Assembly (NCBI GenBank): GCA_033558025.1
Contig: JAUCEF010000012.1
Span: forward strand, 1,488,001-1,552,000
Direction: 5' to 3'
Length of the DNA: 64,000 nt
Source of the DNA: Phytophthora sp. 'mugwort'
Taxonomy: Eukaryota; Oomycota; Peronosporomycetes; Peronosporales; Peronosporaceae
The position numbers were made by a program, and so were the translations under genes. Below the pieces are notes generated by a model. That model was given only the letters and a program-made list of their open reading frames with translations. It ran no database searches and was not told the origin of the DNA. Positions 1 to 10,599 of the stretch are shown here, one piece after another. Each line of letters begins with the position of its first letter. Within the stretch, counting starts at the first letter, position 1.

Positions 1-105
1 AACACGCGGGAGCGAGAGCGTGACATCAAGTATGTCAGTCACTGGACAGCACTGCTCAAGAATCTGCTCAAGCGGCACGGGTCTAGTGGAATCCTCTTCA
101 TTTGA
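1..105 (+). CDS. possible C-terminal end of a gene cut by the window edge
   Basis: Frame 1 is open from the first base to a TGA at 103-105 and encodes 34 residues that are basic and helix-like (ends LLKNLLKRHGSSGILFI). The composition looks protein-like but the piece is too short to identify a family. The upstream part lies outside the window, so this could be the last exon of a gene or chance. No domain is visible. Confidence 0.3.
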   Translation, partial: NTRERERDIKYVSHWTALLKNLLKRHGSSGILFI

Positions 106-470
106 GATTTCATGGTTCTGTTGTTTAAAACGAGGGACTACGGTACTACCAACTTAAACTTCGGCGACTTCAGCGCTCAAGGCGCTGGGACTCACTCATG
201 TCGGGGCGGGGGTGTAATGACATGTCTGTACAAGAGCAGAGCACGACGCCATCATTATTTGAGTCTACACGCAGAGAGTCGAGTCGCGAGCCGCAGCCAA
301 CCAGTGCATGTTGCAGACCGCGCGCCACGAGAACGTCCTCGGCTAGGATAGCACACAAGATAAGAAATATCAATTTAATTTCCGTTTTACCATCAAACAC
401 ACAAGACTCGCAGCAAAGCCTTACCAATACGACGCAAACCGATTTATTTGATCCGAATATACCTCGATTG

Positions 471-2123
471 TCACGTCGATGTGCGCTTCTGAGCGTCATC
501 TGCAAGTTCTTCCCATGTCCAGTGCTCGAACAGCAGGTAATACAAAGACGAAGCCGATACGAAAATGCTCAATCCAAAGCCAACCCAGAGACCTTCAACA
601 TCGAGCGTGCAGTAGAAGGCCAACAGCGCAGCCAGCGGAGTACCGAAGACATAGTAGGCCACTGCGTTAATAGTCGCACCGACGGTTTGCTTACCAGCCC
701 CCCGAAACACGCCCTGCAGCACTGTGTTTTGGCCATCAAGGATTTCAAAAGGAGCCCACACTGCCAACGCACTTGCCGCTCGCATAATACTCTCTTGGTC
801 ATTGAGAAGAAGGCTAGGCAGAGTCCAGCGCGTCGCGTACAAGAACGCGATAAACGACAGTGAAATGGCCAGTGTGAGCGTCAGCGCCACCGAGCACGAA
901 GCCTTGGCCTGCTTGGGCAAGTTGGCGCCAAGGCAATTCCCGACCCGGATGTTCACAGCGACGGCCACGCCAGCAAACACCATGTAGATGATGCTGTTGA
1001 TATTTACCAGCACCGAGTGAGCACTCATGGACACAACGGCATTGGGGAGAATCCCCGCCATTATTGTGAGCAGTTCGAACGCAAACCACTCCATCGTCAT
1101 CATCAGGCAGCCAGGGATACCCAGTCGCAGGAACAGCCCCACGTGTGCCATAGCTTCCTTGATATTCCACCCACTCCACCACTGGTTCAAGTCTTGCGGG
1201 TGGTAGTAGAAATACGGGATCAACAGCAGGGGCAGCATGATATTCCCCAACGACCTAGACAACGCGATGCCCTCGAACCCCATTGGTGTGTGGTACGTCA
1301 GCACGTAGCCGGTCACAATGTTCACCACATTGCCAATAGTAGCGATTGTTACAAGCGGTTTCATGATATTTTGTGCCTGCAGAACCTTGCGCACGAGTTC
1401 ATACAGCACGACGAACGGCATCCCCAGGAGCATCCACCTCGAGAAGCTCTGCGCCAGTTTCGATACTTCCTCATCCTGCCCCATGAACACCATCAGCCCC
1501 TCCGTGTACCAATTTAACAGGCAAATTGGCCCCAAAACGACTGCTAACACGAGCACGCCAGCTTGAAAGTAGACGCCAATCTTCTCATATCGCCTCGCAC
1601 CAAACGCTTGAGAACAGAGCGTATCCAGTGCCGACGAGAGTCCGAAACACACTGAATAATACGTCACGTTCATCAGCTGCAGCAGTACCACCATAGCCAT
1701 AAAACAATGGACCGTTAGTACCCTCTGCAACAGTCTAGGTTCAATGAGAAACCTACCATGGTAGACAGCGTGGCAGCGTCCACATACTGCTGCGTGTACG
1801 GCGAGTCCATGTGTCCCGCCAAGACGATGCACGTGAGTCCAGGCAGGAACTCAAGCGCTGTCGTCCCCACCTGTCCATTTATTAACCTCAGCATTAGTGA
1901 TAGTGTTTCCATTGTCACGCATCCTATCGCGTGTCTTGCTTACGACGGGGTACACGAGTGTCAGCAAAATCTGCAGTTCTTCGGCCGCATTGGGCTCCGG
2001 TTCACGAAGCTTGAGTTCGTGGCAGTCGATGACCACGAAGGTCTCGGGTTCCTGCTGGAGTAGTAATGGTTGGGTCTCGTTGGGACTCGCTTCGGACTCG
2101 AATATCAGAGACGCCACCATCAC
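471..2123 (-). CDS. MATE-family efflux transporter, copy 1 (three exons)
   Basis: Multidrug and toxin extrusion (MATE) transporters exchange protons or sodium for organic cations or secondary metabolites across membranes. I assemble complement(471..1676, 1757..1870, 1944..2123), about 499 residues. The introns are 1871-1943 (73 bp) and 1677-1756 (80 bp), both GT-AG and phase 0. The joins restore alignment, residue for residue, with the intronless paralogue at 19908-21491: the LVYPV/VGTTALEFLPG junction and the TLSTM/LMNVTYYSV junction. The typical MATE segment FGLSSALDTLCSQAFGA follows, then about twelve hydrophobic helices. The first 45 or so residues are polar and probably cytosolic. It ends 392 bp downstream of the start of nothing on its own strand but 393 bp from the tandem copy 2 stop, which points to local duplication. 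The substrate cannot be told from sequence. The ATG at 2123 is the most upstream in the exon and is not proven. Confidence 0.85.
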
Positions 2124-2515
2124 TCCCGATTCGGGTTACGTATCCCCCTCCTCACGACGAAAAATTCGAACTGCCATACTTGCTCTGTTCCGTCCACCCA
2201 GCAGCCAAGTGGAACACACTGATGAGAGAGGGAGTGAGTCGGGTGCTGGAGGCACATGGTCTCCGATAACCTCGCAATGGCTGGTGCAAACACAGCGAAC
2301 TACAGTTGGCCCGTGGAGACCGTGCCACTACTCTGCTGATCCCGCCCGCCTCAATGCGGCGACCAATACCGGTACTTGATTGTTGAGACCGTGATTATAT
2401 AGAGAAGTGGACTCGAATATTGTGTATTCCTCTCTATTTTAGTCAGAAAACGTCATGTATTCGTGCGATTACGACAACCATAATTGCTCAAATATGTGCA
2501 GTCACTGGGCGTCGC
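2124..2515. other. spacer between the two tandem MATE genes
   Basis: This 392-bp spacer should hold the promoter of MATE copy 1 and the 3' end of copy 2. I see no gene. On the minus strand a CT-rich ACTCACTCCC stretch near 2230-2245 weakly resembles an oomycete initiator. Confidence 0.4.
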
Positions 2516-4203
2516 TCAGTCCGCTGTGCGCTTTTGGGCTTCGTCAGCGAGCTCCACCCATGTCCAGCACTCGAACAGCATGTAGAACTGCAGCGAGGCA
2601 GCCACGAAGATGCCGAAGCCGAAACCCAGCCACAGACCCTCGACGCCAAGGACGAAGTGGAAGCCCAGCAATCCCGCAACCGGGATACCAAAAATATAGT
2701 AGGCCACGGCATTGACAGTGGCGGCCACCTTCTGTTTGCCGGCGCCGCGGAAGATACCTTGCACGACAGCATTCAAACCGTCCAGCACCTCCAGCGGTGC
2801 CCAAACCGCCAGCACACTAGCAGCTCGTGCGATACCTTGCGCATCGTTGAGGAACAAACTGGGAATGTCACCGCGCAGCACATACATGGTGATCGCAAAT
2901 GTCGACGAGATGGCAAATGTCAGCGTCAGTGAAACCGTGCAAGCAAGGCGCGCCTGTTTCGGCGCGTTGGCACCCAAACAGTTGCCAACGCGGATGTTGG
3001 AGGCGACCGCGAGACCCGCGAAGATCATGTAGATGGTGTTATTGATATTCACAAGTACCGCATGAGCGCTAACTGAGACGACAGCATTAGGTAGAATGCC
3101 CGCCATCAGTGTGAGCAGCTCAAAGGCCCACCATTCCATCGTCATCATCAGACATCCCGGTACGCCCAGTCGCAAAAACAAACCCACATGTTCAAACGCT
3201 TTCTTCATGTTCCAGCCACGCCACCATTGACTGAGGTGGTGCGGATGGTAGTAGAAGTACGGGACCAACAGTAGCGGCAGCACCATGTTACCCAGCGATC
3301 TCGAGAGAGCTATACCCTCAAAACCCATTGACGTATGGTAGGTCAACCAATACCCCGAGACAATGTTCACGACGTTGCCGATAGCTGCGATAGACACCAG
3401 TGGCTTCATAATATTTTGCGCTTGCAACACTTTGCGTACCAGCTCATACAGGAACACGAACGGCACACCAGGAAGCATCCACCGCGAGAAGCTCTGCGCC
3501 AGTCGCGACACCTCAGCGTCTTGGCCCATGTACAGCAAGAAGCTCCCGGAGTACCAGTTGAGCAGAAAAATCGGCCCCAAACAAGCACCGATAATCTGCA
3601 GTCCGGCCTGGAAGTAGATCCCAATCTTGCCGAACCGCTTAGCACCGTACGCCTGTGAGCACAGCGTGTCCAACGCTGATGTAAGTCCGAAACCAATGGA
3701 GTAAGCTGTAATGTTCATAAACTGCCGCAACAACACAAACAAACACGATTCAAGTATCAGAATCCCATGCTCCAGTCAACTTGTTGTAGTAGAAGCAGCC
3801 CACCATCGTCGAGAGCGTGGCAGCGTCCACATATTGCTGTGTATGCGGCGACTTAATGTGTCCCGCCAGGATAATACACGTAAAGCCCGGCAAAAACTCG
3901 AGCGCCGACGTTACAACCTGCAGATGTCAACATATTGACGCCAAACTCTCAGCATGTAACGCCCCATAGTCCATCGCATAAGAACTACGGCAAATGCTAG
4001 GTCCTCCTATTTGCGGGCTGGATACTTACGACGGGGTACACCAGTTTGAGCAGCGTCTTGAGCTCCTCGACGACGTCTGGCTCGGCTTCGTCTGGGATCT
4101 CGAGACTGCCAGGGATCCCCACGACGGTGTCCTTGTAGTCCAGCAGCGGTTGGCATTCCCCGCCATATTTCGCAAAGGTTGGGCTGCGAGGCTCGAACGC
4201 CAT
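2516..4203 (-). CDS. MATE-family efflux transporter, copy 2 (three exons)
   Basis: This is a second MATE antiporter of about 497 residues, assembled as complement(2516..3721, 3804..3917, 4030..4203). Intron 1 is 3918-4029 (112 bp) and intron 2 is 3722-3803 (82 bp). The two splice sites fall at the same codons as in copy 1. Exon 2 (114 bp) and exon 3 (1206 bp including the stop) have exactly the same lengths in both copies, so they are recent tandem duplicates with conserved structure. The signature FGLTSALDTLCSQAYGA and the later NIRVGNCLGAN segment match the MATE family. The acidic N-terminal stretch EAEPDVVEELKTLLKLVYPV leads into TM1. An in-frame start is taken at 4203. The substrate is unknown. 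Expected location is the plasma or vacuolar membrane (family knowledge). Confidence 0.85.
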
Positions 4204-4377
4204 TGCACCACAATGCTGCAGCCGGGTCCGATGTGATACTGAAGCGGGTGGACGTCAATGGTGTGTCGTTACGTCGACGGTTAAATTGCAAAAACAACGG
4301 ACACGTGAGTGATGGTCTTTAGTGTGGCGGACACCAAGTTGAAGTGACTAAGTTGCCGACGTTGTCTGCGTGCAATT

Positions 4378-4690
4378 TCGAAGCTTAGCCACAGACCCTC
4401 GGCGCTCAACTCCGGTAGAAGGCGTGCAGTGCCGCCAGGGGATGCCGCAATCTCAGCAGTGAAACTGTAGCTTGACTCTACTTGCTTGTACCACTCTGGG
4501 GAAATGGGCCTCTGTACGATGTTCTGGTCGTCAGAGTTCTCGAATGGGGCCCAAAAACGGTCGCGATACTCGATTGATCAGAATCAATTGTTGTTGAGGA
4601 AGATTTTAAGAATCCCTTCCGCATCGCACAAGTTGTGACGGCAATTGTTAGTGACACACTTTCAGTGCCAAGGCAAAATGAACGCTAATG
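4378..4690 (-). pseudogene. decayed C-terminal fragment of a third MATE gene
   Basis: In minus-strand order I can read IFLNNN, then FWAPFENSDDQNIVQ, then GIPLAALHAFY and AEGLWLSF. These match, in the same order, the LFLND, VWAPFEILDGQNTVLQ, GTPLAALLAFY and VEGLWVGF segments of copies 1 and 2. In-frame stops and at least one frameshift separate them. The start, the N-terminal exons and the last residues are missing. It lies directly upstream of copy 2, so the array once had at least three tandem members. Confidence 0.75.
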
Positions 4691-4803
4691 GAACGCAGAG
4701 GTCGAAAGAATAGTGCAATACAATAAATATTTTTTTCAAACAATCTTATTATTTGGCAAGCATGCTTCAATACAATAAGATATTGGTCAAATTATTGACA
4801 ATA

Positions 4804-4986
4804 TGTGACAGGCCACTGTCACACGGGTGCTACCGCGAGTGCGCGGTGGCCAATCAGAGCCCACTATAGATTTAAGTTGGGACGGTCTCGAGTGTCGAGA
4901 CCGTCTCGACAAACAAACAGAGTCAAATTTCCTACCAACTTCCCACCGCGCTAGTGTAAGCTAGTAACGGCCTCAACCCTGTTACA
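4804..4986 (+). repeat. probable Gypsy-type LTR (183 bp), solo or truncated element
   Basis: The segment begins TGTGACAGG and ends CCTGTTACA. These are imperfect inverted termini (one mismatch) of the TG...CA kind that bound LTRs. A perfect 11-bp inverted repeat lies inside at 4881-4891/4895-4905. A short gag-like ORF starts 9 bp after the 3' end. I find no second LTR copy in the window, so this is a truncated element. Boundaries are inferred from the terminal repeats only. Confidence 0.5.
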
Positions 4987-4994
4987 CAATAATT

Positions 4995-5150
4995 ATGGCA
5001 AAAGAGTCTTGGACTACAGCGATCACTGGTCACGAGCGATCACCCCTAGATCCTTCAAACGTCCACTACCGAGCATTCACCAGCTCATCTCAAGAAGTAA
5101 CTCAGCCATATATCCGCGCTGACCAGCGCGAGGCGTTCGAGAGATCGTAA
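4995..5150 (+). pseudogene. short gag-like ORF after the LTR
   Basis: An ATG at 4995 opens 51 codons (begins MAKESWTTAITGHERSPLD) to a TAA at 5148-5150. Its position directly after the LTR suggests the N-terminal end of a retrotransposon gag. The frame beyond the stop stays protein-like for about 28 codons and then hits a 12-base G run. No domain is recognisable, so the gag assignment rests on context. Confidence 0.35.
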
Positions 5151-7653
5151 ATTGGGGCGAACCCAGCGGGTAAGCCAGCCTCGCCTACACCCAGCGTGTC
5201 CAGCGATAACAGGTTGTTCAAGAAAAGCGCGGGGGGGGGGGGCTACCAGGGATCTAACTTTTATACTGTCAACCTCATCTACACCAAGAAGACAAGTCCA
5301 GGCCGACGTCGTCTAAACTTCGTGGCGTTGGTGGGGTGACCCAAGACCGAACTGGCAACCTGCGGCTGATTTACTGCAGAACATGACAGCTGAATTCGAA
5401 CGGGAGGAACTGGGCTGGACGTGACCTGCCGACTAGGCCTGTCAACTGTTGGCTGCCAACTGAAACCCAACTGTTTCACTTGAGTTTGCCCTCGCCCCAA
5501 CTTTCACCATACTTTATCCTATATACATCGTTTTGCACGGTGCTATGAGCACACTGAACTGCTGGCCCGGTTTACTTGGTCTATCGACCTAGCTGACTAT
5601 ACTTTATTGCCTTCTTTATCTGAGGACCTCTCTGAGGCTCACTTAAAGCGGGACCATCCACCCCGCCGGGGCCGGCGCCAGTCAGAGAGCATCTGCACCA
5701 CTCGACACGAACAACATTTCCAGAGTGTGGGCTGTGCCCGTACCAAGAGCATTGACATGCACACGCTGGATGCATCTACAAGAGCTGGCAATAAGAATGC
5801 TGACGAGAACAGTGTTGTTGTCGCTCTTCTGCTTTGCCAACGCTTGGCCACGCGCCACGCAATGCATCAGTAAATAGATGCTTCAGTAACCTTGCTCGTC
5901 TTCGCACCATGCTAGTGCCATAGATCCTGGTTCTCCGAGTCACGCGTGGCGCTACAAGGCAATACATGCCATGTCCCCCGCATATATTAGTGCTAACAAT
6001 AACAGCTATGACAACGCACCACGCTAGTCTAGCCAGCAGCTTTGCCTACCAACACCTTACTAGAGAGCTACACTATCGTGATTTCAGCAAGCCGCGCTTT
6101 ATTGAGGTCAGAAACATTTATGTCTTTGATAAAGGTTCACAAAGCATCTGTTCTCGGACGAAATAGTTGAGCGACAGTTGGCCATCAGTTGAGCACCAAC
6201 TGAACGAAAACATTTATAGACAGTTCAATTGGTAGTTGGAGCAAAAGTTGACAGGCCTACTGCCGACCACCGCGCCGAATCCTCACGGGCGGTCCAACGG
6301 GAACAAGAGACAGAGGCCGCATTGGCCGACGTAGCTAAACAACTAACAATACAATTACATTTGCGGCAATATTTAGTATCGTTTGCCATCAAACTGCAAT
6401 ATTTACTATTGAACATTGCCGTCGCCAATACAATATTTTATGACGTTTGCTCCAACGCAATTGATTGCTGCCTGGGTCAGACCCACCAAGATCGCGATGC
6501 TTGTAGACTCGCTCTAACTGCCTCTTTGTAGACTTCTGCCGTTTTTTATATATATCATGCGCCCCCATTCATGCCAGAAAAACATATGGATTCACGAGAC
6601 ACAGTCTTTTTGACGCCCCAGCCACAGGACCCATTGTGATAAACATCGGAATTATCATAAGCGACAACGTGAGATTGTCTAAACTCTAGGCAACGCAAAG
6701 CTTCGAAGTCGTGTAACGGACATAATGCTCACGACCCTACTGGCGCCTGCTATATACATAAAACAGTGCACTATGCGACATTTTTGCCAAAACATATTGA
6801 TAAACACCCCGCTAGTTTCCAGCGCACAAACGGGATGTTTGGTCAGCGTATGCCATCTGCTAGTGGTTTCGCGGGATATCGGCTTACGAAGAACCAAATG
6901 CGCTCTGAATATCAGTTGAAGAGGAAGAACGGAATGTAGACCTTGACCTTGCAAGGTCAATGAGCTTGCGCTCACAATAATGTATCCCGGAGCATATTGT
7001 TTTCGACCATTTAGATGAAGATAACGAAGACGTCCAAAGCCAAATATATTTGTTTATTGAACTTGAGTAGCTCATAAAAAATTATATTTAATATGCATGC
7101 GCATAATTGTGGCGTGCGCAGCCGCAAACGTTTATAAACTGGTTGAAATGCCATTCTACCACTTTGGTGACTACCAAACCGAAACCGAAAAGTATGGAAG
7201 ATTAATTTCAACTGGCTTGCTCACGCCATAAATTTACTCAGTCATTATTTATTAGATAAAGAGGATTCATCCATATGAATGCCATAATCGGGGACAGCAT
7301 GCAGGTTAGCCGTCCTGCGCCCATTGTGGCCAGCATCAGTTTGGCCGTCGGAGATCAACTTCATTTTCCGCGCTGGTGCATGTCCACTGACAGCGCAACC
7401 TACTTTATTATCAATCTTTGTGTCGTATCGTCCACTTCGTTACGTTTGCAACCCCACTAGAAATTATCGCGTGTCGCGCTCCACTTCCACGCGCATGCAA
7501 TTCAATAAAGTGGCTTGACCAACGATCAGTTAGGTACTCGGATTTCATGCATCGAGCGTCCGTCTTGCACCGAGGCCAATCAGCAAACCGCGATGGATAG
7601 CGCTGTCCTCCACCTTCGCACGGCGCGCTGCCACCCACTCGTGTCCACTTCAT
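5151..7653. other. gene-poor region, nothing recognised
   Basis: There is a G12 run at 5231-5242, then mixed-composition DNA with only short overlapping ORFs of less than 100 codons on both strands. None shows a family motif or consistent splice structure. It is probably old repeat-derived sequence. Confidence 0.4.
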
Positions 7654-7724
7654 ACCGCTCGTTACAGTTGTTGGTAGCTTGCATTTCTTATTAATACAAG
7701 CTACCAACAACTGTAACGAGCGGT
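7654..7724. repeat. perfect 28-bp inverted repeat (hairpin)
   Basis: Arms 7654-7681 and 7697-7724 are exact reverse complements over all 28 bases, separated by a 15-base AT-rich loop. A perfect arm of this length implies recent origin or selection. It could be an ultra-short MITE, the fused termini of a DNA transposon, or a small-RNA precursor. I see no convincing target-site duplication next to it. Confidence 0.9.
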
Positions 7725-8860
7725 TATTATTATATATTACTATGATTTGGTATCCTCGCCCGTTGACCGAGTTATTGTTCGCTTCATAGCATGTCTCTCT
7801 TCGGATGTAATCGATACGCTCCCGACTCGGCCGATTCCAAACTGGGCTATCAGCTTCGTTTCACCTTCGCCCGCCTAGTCGTCGGCTCGTTTTTCAATGC
7901 TGACAGGTTCGATATAACGAGCTCACCAACGGAGCGCAGCAGATTCCGTTTAGTTCGTCCGCCAATTTTAGATGCTACGCGTTTCATTGGCCCCGCTTCG
8001 ATCCTGACCACTGCTCGTCTCCCTCCGTTTAGCTGCGCGTGTTCATCCACACCTGTGTACTCCACCGAAACAGTTTAGTTGCGGCCCACCCGTCCAGCAG
8101 CGAAGTGTACTGATTGGCAAGATGCTATTGATAATAACCTCTTTCAAATCAAAGCAGACCATATATGTAGTTAATATGGATCGTATTCCGACATTAAGTG
8201 ACTTCATTTTTCCCTGCCAAGTTTGATGCACGTGAAGGCGGGTAAAAACGCGGGCGCCGAAGTCAGTACCGGCGTAGCCATCACCAACGTGGTTTAACGG
8301 TATCGTTTACTTTTAGACGACGCGATGCTTGACGACCTCCATGCTACTGCAACAGACCCAAGCGGAGCAAGAACCAAAGCAGCACAGCCATTGTTTGTAA
8401 ATGGCTGTGTTGCTTTGCACTCGTGAGGGCACCAACCGACTCCAATGAACCGTCAGCGCTCATTAAAAGCGTCCGCGCCATCTCATCGGGCACAATCTCA
8501 TGTATTCGAGATTGTTCACTGGTCTTTACATCCGGCACTTTATTTTTTTCTTACACAACAGGGACCGCCGCGAAGGAGAGGATCTCCGTTCCTCGGTTGT
8601 CGCCTCTCGTGTGGTGTCTCGAGAGGCCTTCATAACGACGGCCCCACTTACAGAGCAACTTGCTCGTTGGGTCAAACCACCCTCGAGGAAGGGCAGTGTC
8701 TTCAAACGCTTAGGGACAAAACAGTAACAAACAGTTTTATTGTATTTGTGCACATAACATTGAAAGCAAGGCAAAATCGCTGAGCGGCTCAAATCGCAAC
8801 GCTGACAAGGGCATCACCTGTTAGAATTGATGAGTTGGGCTGCAGGCTGGACGTCAAGTT
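7725..8860. other. gene-poor region with one imperfect hairpin
   Basis: No coding region is supported. At 8375-8391 and 8401-8417 there are 17-base arms, 16 of 17 complementary, separated by 9 bases. Short ORFs overlap on both strands without a family signature. The right-hand end leads into the Copia element. Confidence 0.4.
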
Positions 8861-9084
8861 GCAGGTCAAACTGCAAGTTGCAGCAGACGGGAAACTGGAA
8901 GGTGATCTGCGCTTTTTTTTGTGGCGGCCGCATCGCCACATGCATTTATCTTGTTTTTAAAGACTTGAACTAGCGCAGGAGAGGCCCAGGGGGCTTAGCT
9001 AGATAGAGCTGCGAAGAATAACGCTAAACGTTCAATCTCAATCGCTTCTACTTTTACCTTCAAGCCCATACCTTCGTTCATGTT

Positions 9085-10250
9085 ATGAGCCCGACAACCA
9101 ACGTCGCCGACAACGCCCGTGATCTAAGTCAAGTCAAGACGGCTATGATGGAGTCTCCAGACAAGTACGCGCAGACTGTGGAGTTGCTCAAGGGGTTCAC
9201 AAGCCGGATGGAGAGGCTCGAAGCCTCTCAAGCATCGCTGGCCAAGGAACGAAATGAGGCGTTCGAAGACGCTGGAGATGAGTGTATTTGGGTCCTCGCT
9301 GAAGCTGGTGCCCAGCGTGGTGCGATGCATACGAGGCTTCAGTCGCTCGAGAGGACACCTCGCGGCTACGTTCAACCTCCGACATACTTCGGGCAACGAC
9401 AGCCGGTTACGGAATGGTCATGGAGCGTCAAGCCCCGAGCCCGAATGTACCCATGCCGGAATTCCCGCCACCTGCCGTCTCGCCGCCGAATATTCCACCG
9501 TTACAACCTACACATGATCAGCAGGACCAAGGCCAACGCACCCTTGACGCTCGCCAAAGAAAGCTGAACATTAGCGCTTTTGACACCAAGGAACTTTACC
9601 AAGGGCTTGGTAGTGGTTTCATGCAATGGGGGATCCTTTTCTTGCGTCAGAGGCGCTACGCCGAGGCTGCAAGTGGTTTTGCATAGACTGATGACGTCAA
9701 GGTGGATTTGTTGGGCCGTCATTTGTCTGGCGTCGCTGAAAGGTTCTACAACCGTCAGGTGGAAAGTTGGTGGGCAGAAAACCCAACGGTCGAACGCGTC
9801 ATGCAGCGGGTGCTGGAGACGTCCAACATACATATCTCGCCGGAACAGATCATGAAGCTGTTAACCTCTCCGAAGAGCGGGAAGTGCGCATGGACTGAGC
9901 ACTACCTATATTTGGTGGTCGTCAGCGAAGCATGTGGCGAAGCTGACAACCTCATCCTCGACAACATCGTGCGGTATGCTGCCCCCGTGATGCGCGGTGT
10001 TATGCTCTCGAGGATCAATCTCCTCGGACGGACTAACTCAAGCAGGCGGAGGAACTGGCGCAGTTCGCGCAGTCAGCGGATCGAGAGATGAACAACACCA
10101 AGCACATGGGCAGGGACATGTGCAGGGACGTGGCAGCGTCTATCAGCGAGGCGAAGCCAAGTAATTGCAATGTCTGCGGACCGGAGAAGCATCTCAAGAC
10201 GGCTTGCCCCGATCGAACACCGTCGGCGGAAAACGAGCGCGCGGACTACA
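9085..10250 (+). pseudogene. Copia copy 1 gag with zinc knuckle, frameshifted
   Basis: The ATG at 9085 starts a charged coiled-coil-like N-terminus (LLKGFTSRMERLEASQASL). The frame changes near 9500-9540, where LNISAFDTKELYQGLGSGF begins. That block aligns with LSIRDFDGRETYKGLRTGF of Copia copy 2. A stop follows at about 9684, and the frame continues as DLLGRHLSGVAERFYNRQV. A CX2CX4HX4C zinc knuckle (CNVCGPEKHLKTAC) is at about 10165-10206. Gag packages element RNA, and this copy cannot make an intact protein. Confidence 0.7.
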
Positions 10251-10599
10251 CTGGCAGTGCTATACACGGCGCTGGTGGCGGCAGACTGCAGCGACAGCAG
10301 AGACTATTGGGGTCTCGCCTCTGGATCCAGCTGACACCTTGGGGAAATGATGAGCGTCTGCTGGAAGACTCACGAGAATGCTCAAACGTGTGTCTCGGAC
10401 TGGCGGTAAAGAGCTGCTTGTTAAAAAGCAGGGTAGCGTCCTGCTGTAAGTCGATGTTGGGGGACAAAAGAAAATGGTACGACTTGAGGGTGTGCAATTT
10501 GCACCTAAGTTGGCAAGGAATCTGATTTCGTACGGGTTATTGGAGGCGAAGGGGTATGCGCTATTGTATCGAAACGGTAACAGGGTTCTCGTACTTTGA

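Noticed and set aside
198..863. 221-codon plus-strand ORF at the left end
   Set aside because: It overlaps the third exon of MATE copy 1 on the opposite strand and has no motif.
7654..7724. The perfect hairpin as a bacterial-type terminator
   Set aside because: The window is eukaryotic, there is no gene upstream, and no T-run follows the stem.
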